Of a stretch of DNA of 64,000 nt, positions 39,828 to 47,599 are shown piece by piece (positions within the stretch are counted from its first letter, which is position 1; each line of letters starts with the position of its first letter). The stretch covers positions 1,612,001 through 1,676,000 of the forward strand of contig CAWCHZ010000002.1 of NCBI GenBank assembly GCA_963795555.1. Direction: 5' to 3'. A program made the position numbers and the translations under genes. The notes beneath the pieces were generated by a model. The model made no database searches. It had not been told where the DNA came from and saw nothing but the letters and a program-made list of their open reading frames with translations. Source of the stretch: CAWCHZ01 sp963795555. GTDB lineage: Bacteria > Actinomycetota > Thermoleophilia > Solirubrobacterales > Solirubrobacteraceae.

Positions 39828-40931
39828 TCAGCCGCGCGCGAGCACCTCGGTGGGCAGCACGCGCGTCACGCGCCAGATCGGGTAGAGCGCCCCCAGCACG
39901 CCGATGATCACGCCGATCAGCACGCCGCGACCGAGCCCCCACCCGGTGATCTGCGGCGAGACGAAGTCCTGCAGGCCCAGCGCCCGCGGCAGCAGCTCGC
40001 TGGCGATCAGCCCGAGCGCCAGCCCAAAGCCGGTTCCCAGCAGGCTGACCCCGACCGCTTCGCCAAGCACCAGCTCGGCGAGCTGACGCGGGCTCCAGCC
40101 GACCGTCGACAGCAGCGCCATCTCGCGCTGGCGCTCGAGCACGGCGGTGAGCATCGTGTTGGCCACCGCCAGCGCACCGACGATCAACGCGAGCACGACG
40201 ATCAGCACGACGGCCTTGCTGATCAGCAGGGCGTTGGTGCCAGCACGGATCGCCTCGTTGGGGTCGGAGATCACCTGAAGGTTCGGAAACGCGCTGCTCA
40301 GCGTGCGCCGGGCAACCGCGGGGGTCGTCGCCTGCGAGAGCTTGACGGCGATCGTGGTCGCCTCATCGGGCGTGCGACCGGCCAGCGCCTGCGCGGTGCC
40401 CAGCCCGACGATCGCGCCGGAGTCCTCCACCAGGATCCCGGCGTGGTAGATGCCAGCCACGCGCAGCCTCCGATCCTTGATCGCAATCGGATCCCCGAGG
40501 CTCAGGTGCAGCCGACGTGCCAGCACGTCCCCAACGACGGCCTCACCCCCAGCGGGCAGGCGGCCCGCCGTCAGGACGAGCCGACGCGCCACGAACCCGC
40601 TGGGGTCGAGCCCGAAGACGATCGCCCCCGGCTCCCGCGGCACGGCGTCCACGACCAACTGCAACGGCGTTGCGTCGACGATGCCGGGCTGCGCCCGCAG
40701 ACGCGGGATCAGCGACAGCGGCAGCACTGATGAGGTGGGGTCGGCGGCATCCTTTTGGAAGACGCCCAGATCGGCGCGGCCGAGGTGGATGAGCTGCCCG
40801 GCGCTGCGCGTCAAGCCGGCCGTCAGCGACAGCAGGGCCACGACGGCCGCGACACCCACACCGATCCCCGCCGCCGTCAGCGTCGTGCGCCCCATGCGGC
40901 GGCGCAGGTTGGCGTAGATCAGCTGCGGCAT
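39828..40931 (-). CDS. FtsX/MacB-type ABC transporter permease
   Basis: A 367-residue permease with four helices: one near the N-terminus (LTAAGIGVGVAAVVALLSLTAGL), then a large extracellular MacB core domain (about 40-240), and three clustered C-terminal helices (VVLIVVLALIVGALAVANTML, AVGVSLLGTGFGLALGLIASEL, GVLIGVIIGVLGALYPIWRV). The ERQREMALLSTVGWSPRQLAELVLGEA loop is the ATPase coupling segment. The likely ATPase partner is at 34784-35572. Confidence 0.87.
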   Translation of the reverse strand: MPQLIYANLRRRMGRTTLTAAGIGVGVAAVVALLSLTAGLTRSAGQLIHLGRADLGVFQKDAADPTSSVLPLSLIPRLRAQPGIVDATPLQLVVDAVPREPGAIVFGLDPSGFVARRLVLTAGRLPAGGEAVVGDVLARRLHLSLGDPIAIKDRRLRVAGIYHAGILVEDSGAIVGLGTAQALAGRTPDEATTIAVKLSQATTPAVARRTLSSAFPNLQVISDPNEAIRAGTNALLISKAVVLIVVLALIVGALAVANTMLTAVLERQREMALLSTVGWSPRQLAELVLGEAVGVSLLGTGFGLALGLIASELLPRALGLQDFVSPQITGWGLGRGVLIGVIIGVLGALYPIWRVTRVLPTEVLARG

Positions 40932-41019
40932 CGTGGCGCTCGTCGCTCGAGCATCGCGCCGATCGTCTCAGATCCAAACGCTCAACCGGAGGGCGGCCCG
41001 CCGCGGCGGTCCCTGCTGC

Positions 41020-42567
41020 CTAGCCCGGAACGGCGTCGGCCGCCTCGGCGACCTGCGCGTGGGCGCGGCTCTCGCGGCTGGACATCAGCAGCGCCGCGAT
41101 GATCGCCCCGACGATCGCGAAGCCCGCACCAACGGTGAACGCGCGCGCGAACCCCTTGGTCAGCGCGATCGCGAGGTCATGCTCGCCGCCGTGCAGCAGG
41201 GCGAGCGTGCGGCTGTTGGCGATCGTCGCGAGGATCGCGATGCCGAGCGCGCCGCCGACCTGCTGCGCGGTGTTGACCAACCCCGAGGCCAGCCCGGCCT
41301 CGCGTGACACGCTGCCGGTCATCGCCGCGATCGTCACCGGGACAAAGGAGAGACCGAGGCCGACGCCCGCCACCAGCGAGGGGCCGAGCACGTCCCCAAG
41401 GTAGGACCCGCCAACGGAGTGGATCTGCGCGAACCACAGCAGGCCCGCGGCGTCGAGCAGCAGCCCGGCGATCAACGGCAGCTTGAAGCCGACCCGCGTC
41501 ACCAGCTGGGAGGCGACGCCGGCCGACAGGATTATCGCGATCGACAGCGGCAGGTAGCCCAGGCCGGTGTCGAGCGCCGAGAGGTGGAGCACCTGCTGGG
41601 CATAGAGCGAGATGAAGAAGAACATCGAGAACAGCGCCATGCCGACGAGCACGCTGACGATGTTCGCGCCGCGCAGCGTGCGCAGGCGGAAGATCGAGAA
41701 CGGCATCAACGGCTCGCGCCCACGCAGCTCGATCACCACAAACGCGATCAGCAGGCTGGCCGCGCCGGCGAGCTTGCCGATCGTCGCCGCCGAGCCCCAG
41801 CCGACGTTGACCGCGTCGACGACCGCGTAGACGAGCAGCGAGAGACCGCCGGTAACGGTGAACGCGCCGGCGAGGTCGAAGGAGCGGACCTTGTGGCCGA
41901 TGCTCTCGTCCAGCAGGCGCGGTGCAAGCACGGCGGCGACCAGGCCGATCGGCACGTTGACGAAGAGAACCCACTGCCAGCCCAGTCCGCTGGTCAGGAT
42001 GCCGCCGAGCAGCACCCCCGCGGCGCCGCCCGCCCCGCCGACGGCGCCCCAGATGCCCAGCGCGCGATTGCGCTCGGCGCCCTCGGCGAACGTCGTTGTG
42101 ACAATTGACAGGGCGGCCGGCGAGACGATCGCGGCGCCGAGGCCCTGCACGCCGCGCGCGATGACCAGCCAGGCCTCGGACTGCGCGAGGCCGCCCACGA
42201 GCGACGCGAGCGAGAACAACACCAGGCCGATCATGAACATCCGCCGGCGCCCGAGCAGGTCGGCGAGACGACCGCCCAGCAGCAGGAAGCCACCGAAGGT
42301 CAGCGTGTAGGCGTTCACCACCCAGGACAGGTCGGCCTGGGAGAAATGCAGGCTGCGACCGATCGAGGGCAGCGCCACATTGACGATCGCCGCGTCGATG
42401 ATGATCACGAACTGCGTCGTCGCCAGCAGGGCGAGCGCCCAGCTCTTGGAGCGTGGCGCGTGAGCGAGCGGCGTGGGCGAGGTCTGCGGGCCGCCCGCGT
42501 GCGCGGTGGCGCCACCGGGCGCGTGCGCGGTGGCGCCCGCCTGGGTCGGGGTGTTTGCTTCGGTCAT
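41020..42567 (-). CDS. DHA2 family MFS drug efflux transporter 2
   Basis: A 515-residue 14-helix exporter: VIIIDAAIVNVALPSIGRSL (D1-like, Asp in helix 1), LLLGGRLADLLGRRRMFMIGLVLF (motif A), RGVQGLGAAIVSPAALSI (motif B) and GGAAGVLLGGILTSGLGWQWVLFVNVPIG (motif C). The N-terminus has a Gly/Ala/Thr-rich repeat (GATAHAPGGATAHAGG). It is divergent from a small monooxygenase gene. Substrate unknown; a distant paralogue of the exporter at 2203. Confidence 0.92.
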   Translation of the reverse strand: MTEANTPTQAGATAHAPGGATAHAGGPQTSPTPLAHAPRSKSWALALLATTQFVIIIDAAIVNVALPSIGRSLHFSQADLSWVVNAYTLTFGGFLLLGGRLADLLGRRRMFMIGLVLFSLASLVGGLAQSEAWLVIARGVQGLGAAIVSPAALSIVTTTFAEGAERNRALGIWGAVGGAGGAAGVLLGGILTSGLGWQWVLFVNVPIGLVAAVLAPRLLDESIGHKVRSFDLAGAFTVTGGLSLLVYAVVDAVNVGWGSAATIGKLAGAASLLIAFVVIELRGREPLMPFSIFRLRTLRGANIVSVLVGMALFSMFFFISLYAQQVLHLSALDTGLGYLPLSIAIILSAGVASQLVTRVGFKLPLIAGLLLDAAGLLWFAQIHSVGGSYLGDVLGPSLVAGVGLGLSFVPVTIAAMTGSVSREAGLASGLVNTAQQVGGALGIAILATIANSRTLALLHGGEHDLAIALTKGFARAFTVGAGFAIVGAIIAALLMSSRESRAHAQVAEAADAVPG

Positions 42568-42799
42568 CGCGAGTGTGGCCGCAACAGATCGCCGCGCCGG
42601 CCGGCGACAGCGCTCCCGAGACCAGGATAAGGGTGCTGTCCAGCGGGGACGTTGCGACGATGTTGCCCGCGCGCCACTGCGCCGGCGGGCCCCGACGAGC
42701 AGGAACCCACGCGCGACTCAACCCGCGTGCCCGATCTGCCGACCAGATCACTGAGGCCTCGTCAAAGGACGCCGCCTCGGAAGCGAACTGGAGCGCAGA

Positions 42800-43177
42800 A
42801 TGGTCGGAGAGCCGTACACGCTGATCACCTGGAACGTTCGAGCCGGTCGCGAGGAGGACTTCGTCAGCGCCTGGGAGGACGTGACGCGCTGGGTGGCACG
42901 ACAGGCGCCGGAGGTCGAGTGGCCCAGGCTGATGCGGGATCCGCACGAGTTCAGCCGGTTCATGAGCTTCGGGGCTTCAGTCGACGCCATCGCGGTCGAG
43001 CGTTGGCGCGCGCGGCCCGAGTGGAGCCGACAGATCACCCGCCTGCTGAAGCTGGTCGAGAGCTTCGACGCGCGGCGGCTGGAGACAGCCCGCAAGACGG
43101 TCCCCAGTGCCGACATTCGCGAGCTGTTCGCCCGCCCACCGCAGCACGCACCTTCCGCGCGCAGCGCGACCGGCTGA
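42800..43177 (+). CDS. Antibiotic biosynthesis monooxygenase (ABM) domain protein
   Basis: A 125-residue ferredoxin-like alpha+beta barrel protein: LITWNVRAGREEDFVSAWEDVTRWVARQ..WPRLMRDPHEFSRFMSFGASVDAIAVERWRARPEWSR is the ABM pattern with the mid-domain phenylalanines. Members are cofactor-free oxygenases or heme or quinol degraders, often dimeric. Function is not fixed by sequence. It is divergent from the DHA2 exporter. Confidence 0.8.
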   Translation: MVGEPYTLITWNVRAGREEDFVSAWEDVTRWVARQAPEVEWPRLMRDPHEFSRFMSFGASVDAIAVERWRARPEWSRQITRLLKLVESFDARRLETARKTVPSADIRELFARPPQHAPSARSATG

Positions 43178-43225
43178 CGCGGGCTCGACCGGACTGACGC
43201 GGGCGGCGACCGGACTGACGAGGGC

Positions 43226-43594
43226 TCAGTCGCGCCGCGTCAGCGCGGCGACCCGCCGGGCCTCGGCCTCGTAGGGGTTGTGCTCGTAGCCGTGCCGGAG
43301 GTAGGAGAGCCACATCCTCAGCCAACCCCGCTGCTGCTGCCAGACATGACAGAGCTCGTGGGCGACGAGGCCGTCGTCGCCAAGCAGCGCGGGGTCGCGC
43401 AGCAGGATCAGATGCCAGATCGCGTAGCCATCGAAGCGCCTGATCCAGGGCAGCTGGAAGGCCCAGGGAACGACCACCAGCCGCACACGCGCAAGCTCCA
43501 ACGGCTCGCCGGGCAGCCCGGCTGCCGCCAGTCGCGCGGCCGCGCGCTGGAGTGCCGCCCGCTCGGCCGGTCCGCGACCGCGTGTACCCAGCAT
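43226..43594 (-). CDS. Small HExxH-like putative metallopeptidase-related protein
   Basis: A 122-residue protein with VAHELCHVWQQQRGW, a HExxH zinc-site motif in the form of DUF4157-like proteins, followed by HGYEHNPYEAEARRVA, whose glutamate could be the third ligand. RVRLVVVPWAFQLPWIRRFDGYAIWHLILLRDPALL precedes it. It overlaps the PadR stop by one base (TGATG) and so is coupled to that regulator. A protease activity is inferred only from the motif. Confidence 0.75.
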   Translation of the reverse strand: MLGTRGRGPAERAALQRAAARLAAAGLPGEPLELARVRLVVVPWAFQLPWIRRFDGYAIWHLILLRDPALLGDDGLVAHELCHVWQQQRGWLRMWLSYLRHGYEHNPYEAEARRVAALTRRD

Positions 43595-44133
43595 CAGCGC
43601 TCGGGCTCCTGCTGGACGGCTAGTTCCTGCTCGACGAAGCGCAGCGCGGCGGCGGTCATGCCCCAGCGCCAGCTCGCGATCATCTGCTCGAGCTCGTCGC
43701 CCTCGCGGCGCTGGGCCGCGAGCGCCTGCTCCTGGGCAAGCAGCAGCTCGCGCTGAGCGCCCAGCAGGGGGGCGGCGGGACGTCCGGCGCGGTTGAGCAG
43801 CCACAACTTGATCAGGAACATCGTGCGCAGGTCGCGCACATGGGGGATCGGGCTGCTCAGCCACTCCTCGACCAGCGCCCTGCCCTGCGCGGTCGGCGCG
43901 AACAGCGTCCGGCGCGGCCCACGCTCGCCGCCGGCGCTGCTCGTGGCCTCGATCAGGCCACGCTCGACGAGCGAGTCGAGGCTGCGATAGACCAGGCTGC
44001 GAGAGAGCGCCCAGATGCGTCCGACCTCGCCGCTGGACATCTCGGCGGCGATCGCGTAGCCGTGCGCGGGCCGCTCGCACAGCAGCGCGAGGATCGCCCA
44101 CTCGCCGGGCAGCAGCTCAGTCTTGCGGCGCAT
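43594..44133 (-). CDS. PadR family transcriptional regulator
   Basis: A 179-residue PadR protein: LLPGEWAILALLCERPAHGYAIAAEM..GRIWALSRSLVYRSLDSLVERGLIEA is the winged helix and GGERGPRRTLFAPTAQGRALVEEWLS the wing; the C-terminal half is the helical dimerisation domain. It is divergent from the XdhC-like gene, with a perfect palindrome between them 85 bases from its start, which may be its operator. The ligand is unknown. Confidence 0.9.
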   Translation of the reverse strand: MRRKTELLPGEWAILALLCERPAHGYAIAAEMSSGEVGRIWALSRSLVYRSLDSLVERGLIEATSSAGGERGPRRTLFAPTAQGRALVEEWLSSPIPHVRDLRTMFLIKLWLLNRAGRPAAPLLGAQRELLLAQEQALAAQRREGDELEQMIASWRWGMTAAALRFVEQELAVQQEPER

Positions 44134-44217
44134 CGCGACAAGCCTAGATCGCCGGATCGCGGCGCTCGCGCCAACGGGCGACGAACGTGCCGCAAGCCAG
44201 GAGCGCGACGCTATCCT

Positions 44218-44236
44218 CTAGTCAAATTTTGACTAG
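44218..44236. promoter_or_regulatory. Perfect 19-bp palindrome between padR-like and xdhC-like genes
   Basis: CTAGTCAAA-T-TTTGACTAG is a perfect inverted repeat, strikingly A+T-rich for this genome, 22 bases before the XdhC-like start and 85 from the PadR start. It is placed to control the XdhC-like gene and perhaps PadR itself. Identity of the binding protein is inferred from proximity. Confidence 0.7.
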
Positions 44237-44257
44237 CGAGCAGCGAGGTCGGCCATT

Positions 44258-45487
44258 GTGACCAGCGAGGCTTCCCAGCATCCCGACGAGCCGCAGGCGG
44301 GCGCGGCGGACGGCGCCGTGCCAGACGGCGCCGTGCCAGACGGCGCCGTGCCGGACGGCGCCGTGCCGCAGGAGAGCCCGATCGCGCTCGGGCTGGACTG
44401 GCTGCGCGCGGGGCGCCGGACGGTGATCGCGCTGCTGGTCGAGGTCGAGGGCTCGGCGGCGCTGGCGCCGGGCGCGTTCATGCTGATCGGCGAGGACGGC
44501 GCGATCGAGGGCTCGGTCACCGGTGGCTGCGTCGAGGGCGACGTCGTGCGGCGCGCACAGCAGATCCTCGCCACCAACGGGCCGGCCCAGCTCGCGACCT
44601 ATGGCATCTCCGACGAGCTCGCTGGGTCGGTCGGGCTGATGTGCGGCGGGACCGCGCACATCCTCATCCACGAGCTGCGCGGGGCGAGCGCGCAGGCCGC
44701 AACGCGGGTATTCGAAGCGGTCCAGCAAGGGCGCGCTGCGGCGCTGGTGACGGTGCTCGACGGCGATCAGGCGGGCGCGACGATCAGCGTCGTGGACGGA
44801 GTTGCCGCGGGCTCGCTTGGGGTTACCGAGCTGCTCGACCACAACATCGCCCGCGACGCCGCCGGCCTGCTCCATCAGGGCATCACCGGCATCCGCAAGT
44901 ACGGCAGCGACGGCACGGTACTCGGCAGCGAGCTGCGCGTCCACGTGGCCAGCTACGCCGAGCCGCCGAAGATGATCATCTTCGGCGCGATCGACTTCTC
45001 GGCCGCGCTGGCGCCGATCGCCCGCGAGCTCGGCTATGAGGTGATGATCGTCGACGCGCGCGCCCCGTTCGCCCGCTCGGCGCGCTTCCGGCGCGCAGCC
45101 GAGGTGATCGTCGACTGGCCCGACCGCGCAATGGCCGGGCGCCGGCTGGGGCCGCGCGACGCGGTGCTCGTCTTCACCCACGACCCCAAGTTCGACCAAC
45201 CGGCGATCCTCGCCGCGCTCGCCACCGACGCCGGCTACATCGGCGTGCTCGGCAGCCGCCGCACGGCCGCCCAGCGCGAGCTCCGTCTGCGCGAGGCGGG
45301 CGTGACCGACGAGATGCTGGCCCGCCTCTCGGCACCCTGTGGACTGGACATCGCCGCCCGCACGCCGGGCGAGACGGCCGTCTCGATTCTCGCGGAGATC
45401 GTCAGCCAGCGCTCGGGGCGCAGCGGCGAGCGGCTGCGCACGACCAGCGGCTCGATCCGCGGGCTCGAGGCCGTCGGCGCGCGCTGA
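44258..45487 (+). CDS. XdhC/CoxI family protein
   Basis: A 409-residue XdhC/CoxI protein, a family that prepares the sulfurated molybdenum cofactor for xanthine dehydrogenase or CO-dehydrogenase-type enzymes. The N-terminal domain has LDWLRAGRRTVIALLVEVEGSAALAPGAFMLI..GSVTGGCVEGDVV and VGLMCGGTAHILI with the conserved Cys; the C-terminal Rossmann domain has MIIFGAIDFSAALAPIARELGYEVMIVDAR and DAGYIGVLGSRRT. An added N-terminal segment holds four DGAVP/PDGAV repeats (44309-44368). GTG start, no strong ribosome site. No molybdoenzyme gene lies nearby. Confidence 0.9.
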   Translation: MTSEASQHPDEPQAGAADGAVPDGAVPDGAVPDGAVPQESPIALGLDWLRAGRRTVIALLVEVEGSAALAPGAFMLIGEDGAIEGSVTGGCVEGDVVRRAQQILATNGPAQLATYGISDELAGSVGLMCGGTAHILIHELRGASAQAATRVFEAVQQGRAAALVTVLDGDQAGATISVVDGVAAGSLGVTELLDHNIARDAAGLLHQGITGIRKYGSDGTVLGSELRVHVASYAEPPKMIIFGAIDFSAALAPIARELGYEVMIVDARAPFARSARFRRAAEVIVDWPDRAMAGRRLGPRDAVLVFTHDPKFDQPAILAALATDAGYIGVLGSRRTAAQRELRLREAGVTDEMLARLSAPCGLDIAARTPGETAVSILAEIVSQRSGRSGERLRTTSGSIRGLEAVGAR

Positions 45488-45544
45488 GCGCGGTCCTCAC
45501 ACCCAGGGCGGAGCATCGGACCGGGGGACGGGGGCCGCACCGAG

Positions 45545-45572
45545 GGGCGTTTGGTCGCACCGAGGAACGCCC
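45545..45572 (+). terminator. Hairpin after the XdhC-like gene
   Basis: GGGCGTT and AACGCCC flank a 14-base loop, 58 bases after the stop. A duplicated CGCACCGAGG lies across it. No U-run; moderate support. Confidence 0.4.
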
Positions 45573-45654
45573 GATCGGGATGTATCTGCGTAGCATCCCG
45601 TGCGCATCAAGCATCGCCTGCCTGTATTTGCGTTCGACTGTGTAGGAGATACGA

Positions 45655-46053
45655 ATGACCAATGACAAGGACGCTCCCAAGCTGCTGGACGAGAAGATCG
45701 GGGAGCTGGGCGATTGGCGCGGCAGGATGCTCGGCAAGGTGCGAGAGATCATCAGGGCAGCGGATCCCGACGTCGTCGAGGAGTGGAAGTGGGTCAAGGC
45801 CACGAGCCCCGGAACGCCGGTCTGGTCTCACGCCGGGGGCATCTGCACCGGTGAGACCTACAAGAGCGTGGTCAAGCTCACATTCTTCAAGGGTGCCGCT
45901 CTGAGCGACCCTGCGGGTCTGTTCAACGCCAGCCTCGATGGGAACGTCAGACGTGCGATCGACATCCAAGAAGGTGACACGATCGACGAGGAGGCGCTGC
46001 AAGACCTCATCCGCGAGGCCGTGGCGCTGAATCTGCGGAGCAATAGACGATGA
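45655..46053 (+). CDS. DUF1801 domain protein
   Basis: A 132-residue protein of DUF1801 (YdhG-like fold related to frataxin): LLDEKIGELGDWRGRMLGKVREIIRAADPDVVEEWKWVKATSPGTPVWSHAGGICTGETYKSVVKLTFFKGAALSDP. Some members are proposed iron or lipid chaperones, but most are uncharacterised. It overlaps the DUF5661 gene by four bases (ATGA). Probably cytosolic. Confidence 0.85.
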   Translation: MTNDKDAPKLLDEKIGELGDWRGRMLGKVREIIRAADPDVVEEWKWVKATSPGTPVWSHAGGICTGETYKSVVKLTFFKGAALSDPAGLFNASLDGNVRRAIDIQEGDTIDEEALQDLIREAVALNLRSNRR

Positions 46054-46331
46054 GCGACGCGATCCCCTTCACTGCCGAGGAGGCCCGCGAGATCGGAGTC
46101 GCGATCGGCATCGACTGGTCGCGCTCCCGCTTCGACGTCGAGCAGTTCCGGATCGGGCTCGGCGTGGAGCTCGAGCACGGCCGTCACGACCCGGCCACCA
46201 ACGTCACCGACGATGACCGGATCACGACCGGCAAGATCGCCTGGGCCCACCTCAACGAGTTTCCCGACTACTACACGCGGCTGGCGAAGATGGAGGCCGA
46301 GGCGGAGCGCTACTGGGAAGGGCGCGACTAG
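46050..46331 (+). CDS. DUF5661 family protein
   Basis: A 93-residue protein with EEAREIGVAIGIDWSRSRFDVEQFRIGLGVELEHGRHDPATNVTDDDRITTGKIAWAHLNEFPDYYTRLAKMEAEAE, the full DUF5661 pattern. Function unknown. Its stop overlaps the stop of the convergent CoA-transferase gene by four bases, so no terminator separates the two. Confidence 0.85.
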   Translation: MSDAIPFTAEEAREIGVAIGIDWSRSRFDVEQFRIGLGVELEHGRHDPATNVTDDDRITTGKIAWAHLNEFPDYYTRLAKMEAEAERYWEGRD

Positions 46332-47599
46332 CCCGCCGAGGGGCGCGACCGAGTTGCCGCGGGAGGCGCCCCAGTCGCCGCCGGACGCGACCGGGTCGCC
46401 ACGACCCCGCGGTTGTGGAGGTCTGCGATCTCGCTGACGCCAAGCCCGAGCACGTCGCTGAGGACGTCCTCCGTGTGCTCCCCGAGCCGGGGCGCGCGTT
46501 GCACGGCCAGCCGACCGCAGCGGCTGAAGTGAAGCGGCGAGCGCGGGGCGAGGTAGGCGCTGCCGTCGCAGTGCCTGATCTGCTGGAAGAGGGGATTGGC
46601 CGTCGAGCAGCGGGGATCCTCGTCCACCAGCTGACGGAAGGTCTGGTACGGGCCCCAGGAGACGCCGGTGCCTTGGAAGGCCTGCCGGATCTCGGCCAGG
46701 GTCCGGCGCTCGAACCAGGGACGCAGGATCGCGGCGATCACGTCGCGAGCCTCATAGCGGCCGGACTCGGTCGCGAGGTCGTGACCCGTCGCGCGCTCGA
46801 TGCCCGCGAAGGCCTCCGCCGTGGCGGTCGCCGCCAGCAGGGCCGACCACTGACGCGCCGTGAGAGCCACAACCATCACGCGGCGGTCATCGCGAGTCGC
46901 GAAGTCGTGGCCGAAGGCGCCGTAGAGGTAGTTGCCGTCCTTGCGCTGATCGCGACCCGCCAGCTGGACCTCGCCGATGCGCCCGAGGTTGCCGACCATC
47001 GCGAAGGCCACATCGGAGAGCGCGAGCCGCACCAGCTGACCCTCCCCAGTCCGCGCGCGGTGGCGCTCGGCCGCGAGCAGCCCAACCGCCGCGAGGGTCC
47101 CCATCGCGATGTCCCATGCCGGCAGCACGCTGTTCAGTGGCTCGGCGAGGTTGCGTGGCCCCGTCGCCCACGGGAACCCGGTCGCCGGATTGACCGTGTA
47201 GTCGACCTCCGAGGTGCCGTCGGGGTTGCCGGTCAGCGCAACCATGATCAGGTCCGGCCGCCGCGCGCGCAGGCGCTCGTAGTCCAGCCAGCCGCGCGCC
47301 GGGAAGTTCGTCAGCAGCGTGCCGCAGCGAGCGATCAGCGCTGTCGCGATCTCCCGTCCCTGCGATGAGTGGATGTCGACCTGGATCGACCGCTTGCCCT
47401 TGTTCAAGCCGGCCCAGAAGAGGCTCTCCCCGTCCGGTGCCAGCGGCCAGCGACAGTGGTCGAGCCCCCCGCCGATCTGATCGAAGCGAATCACATCCGC
47501 GCCCAACTGCGCCAATGTCATCCCACCCAAGGGCGCCGCCACAAACGCCGAGCCCTCGACGACACACAACCCAGACAGGATCCCGCTGTGCGAGCTCAC
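46328..47599 (-). CDS. mct: CaiB/BaiF CoA-transferase family, mesaconyl-CoA C1-C4 transferase (Mct)-like
   Basis: A 423-residue family III CoA-transferase. The N-terminal LCVVEGSAFVAAPLGGMTLAQLGADVIRFD and NKGKRSIQVDI, FPARGWLDYERLR, GTSEVDYTVNPATGFPWATGP and LPAWDIAMGTLAAVGLLAAERH blocks match, as I recall it, Mct of the Chloroflexus 3-hydroxypropionate bi-cycle more closely than generic formyl-CoA transferases. Mct moves CoA within mesaconyl-CoA from C1 to C4. The catalytic Asp is probably in LPAWDIA. It has a low-complexity C-terminal tail (RSRPAATGAPPAATRSR). The GTG at 47599 overlaps the hydratase stop (GTGA). Last gene of the catabolic region. Confidence 0.8.
   Translation of the reverse strand: MSSHSGILSGLCVVEGSAFVAAPLGGMTLAQLGADVIRFDQIGGGLDHCRWPLAPDGESLFWAGLNKGKRSIQVDIHSSQGREIATALIARCGTLLTNFPARGWLDYERLRARRPDLIMVALTGNPDGTSEVDYTVNPATGFPWATGPRNLAEPLNSVLPAWDIAMGTLAAVGLLAAERHRARTGEGQLVRLALSDVAFAMVGNLGRIGEVQLAGRDQRKDGNYLYGAFGHDFATRDDRRVMVVALTARQWSALLAATATAEAFAGIERATGHDLATESGRYEARDVIAAILRPWFERRTLAEIRQAFQGTGVSWGPYQTFRQLVDEDPRCSTANPLFQQIRHCDGSAYLAPRSPLHFSRCGRLAVQRAPRLGEHTEDVLSDVLGLGVSEIADLHNRGVVATRSRPAATGAPPAATRSRPSAG

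Noticed and set aside
41177..42946. 589-residue minus-strand frame overlapping the DHA2 exporter
   Set aside because: Alternate frame of the exporter gene with Arg/Ala/Gly-rich sequence; the DHA2 motifs are in the other frame.
45655..46331. Toxin-antitoxin pair (two small overlapping genes)
   Set aside because: Both match conserved domain families (DUF1801, DUF5661) not known as toxins or antitoxins.
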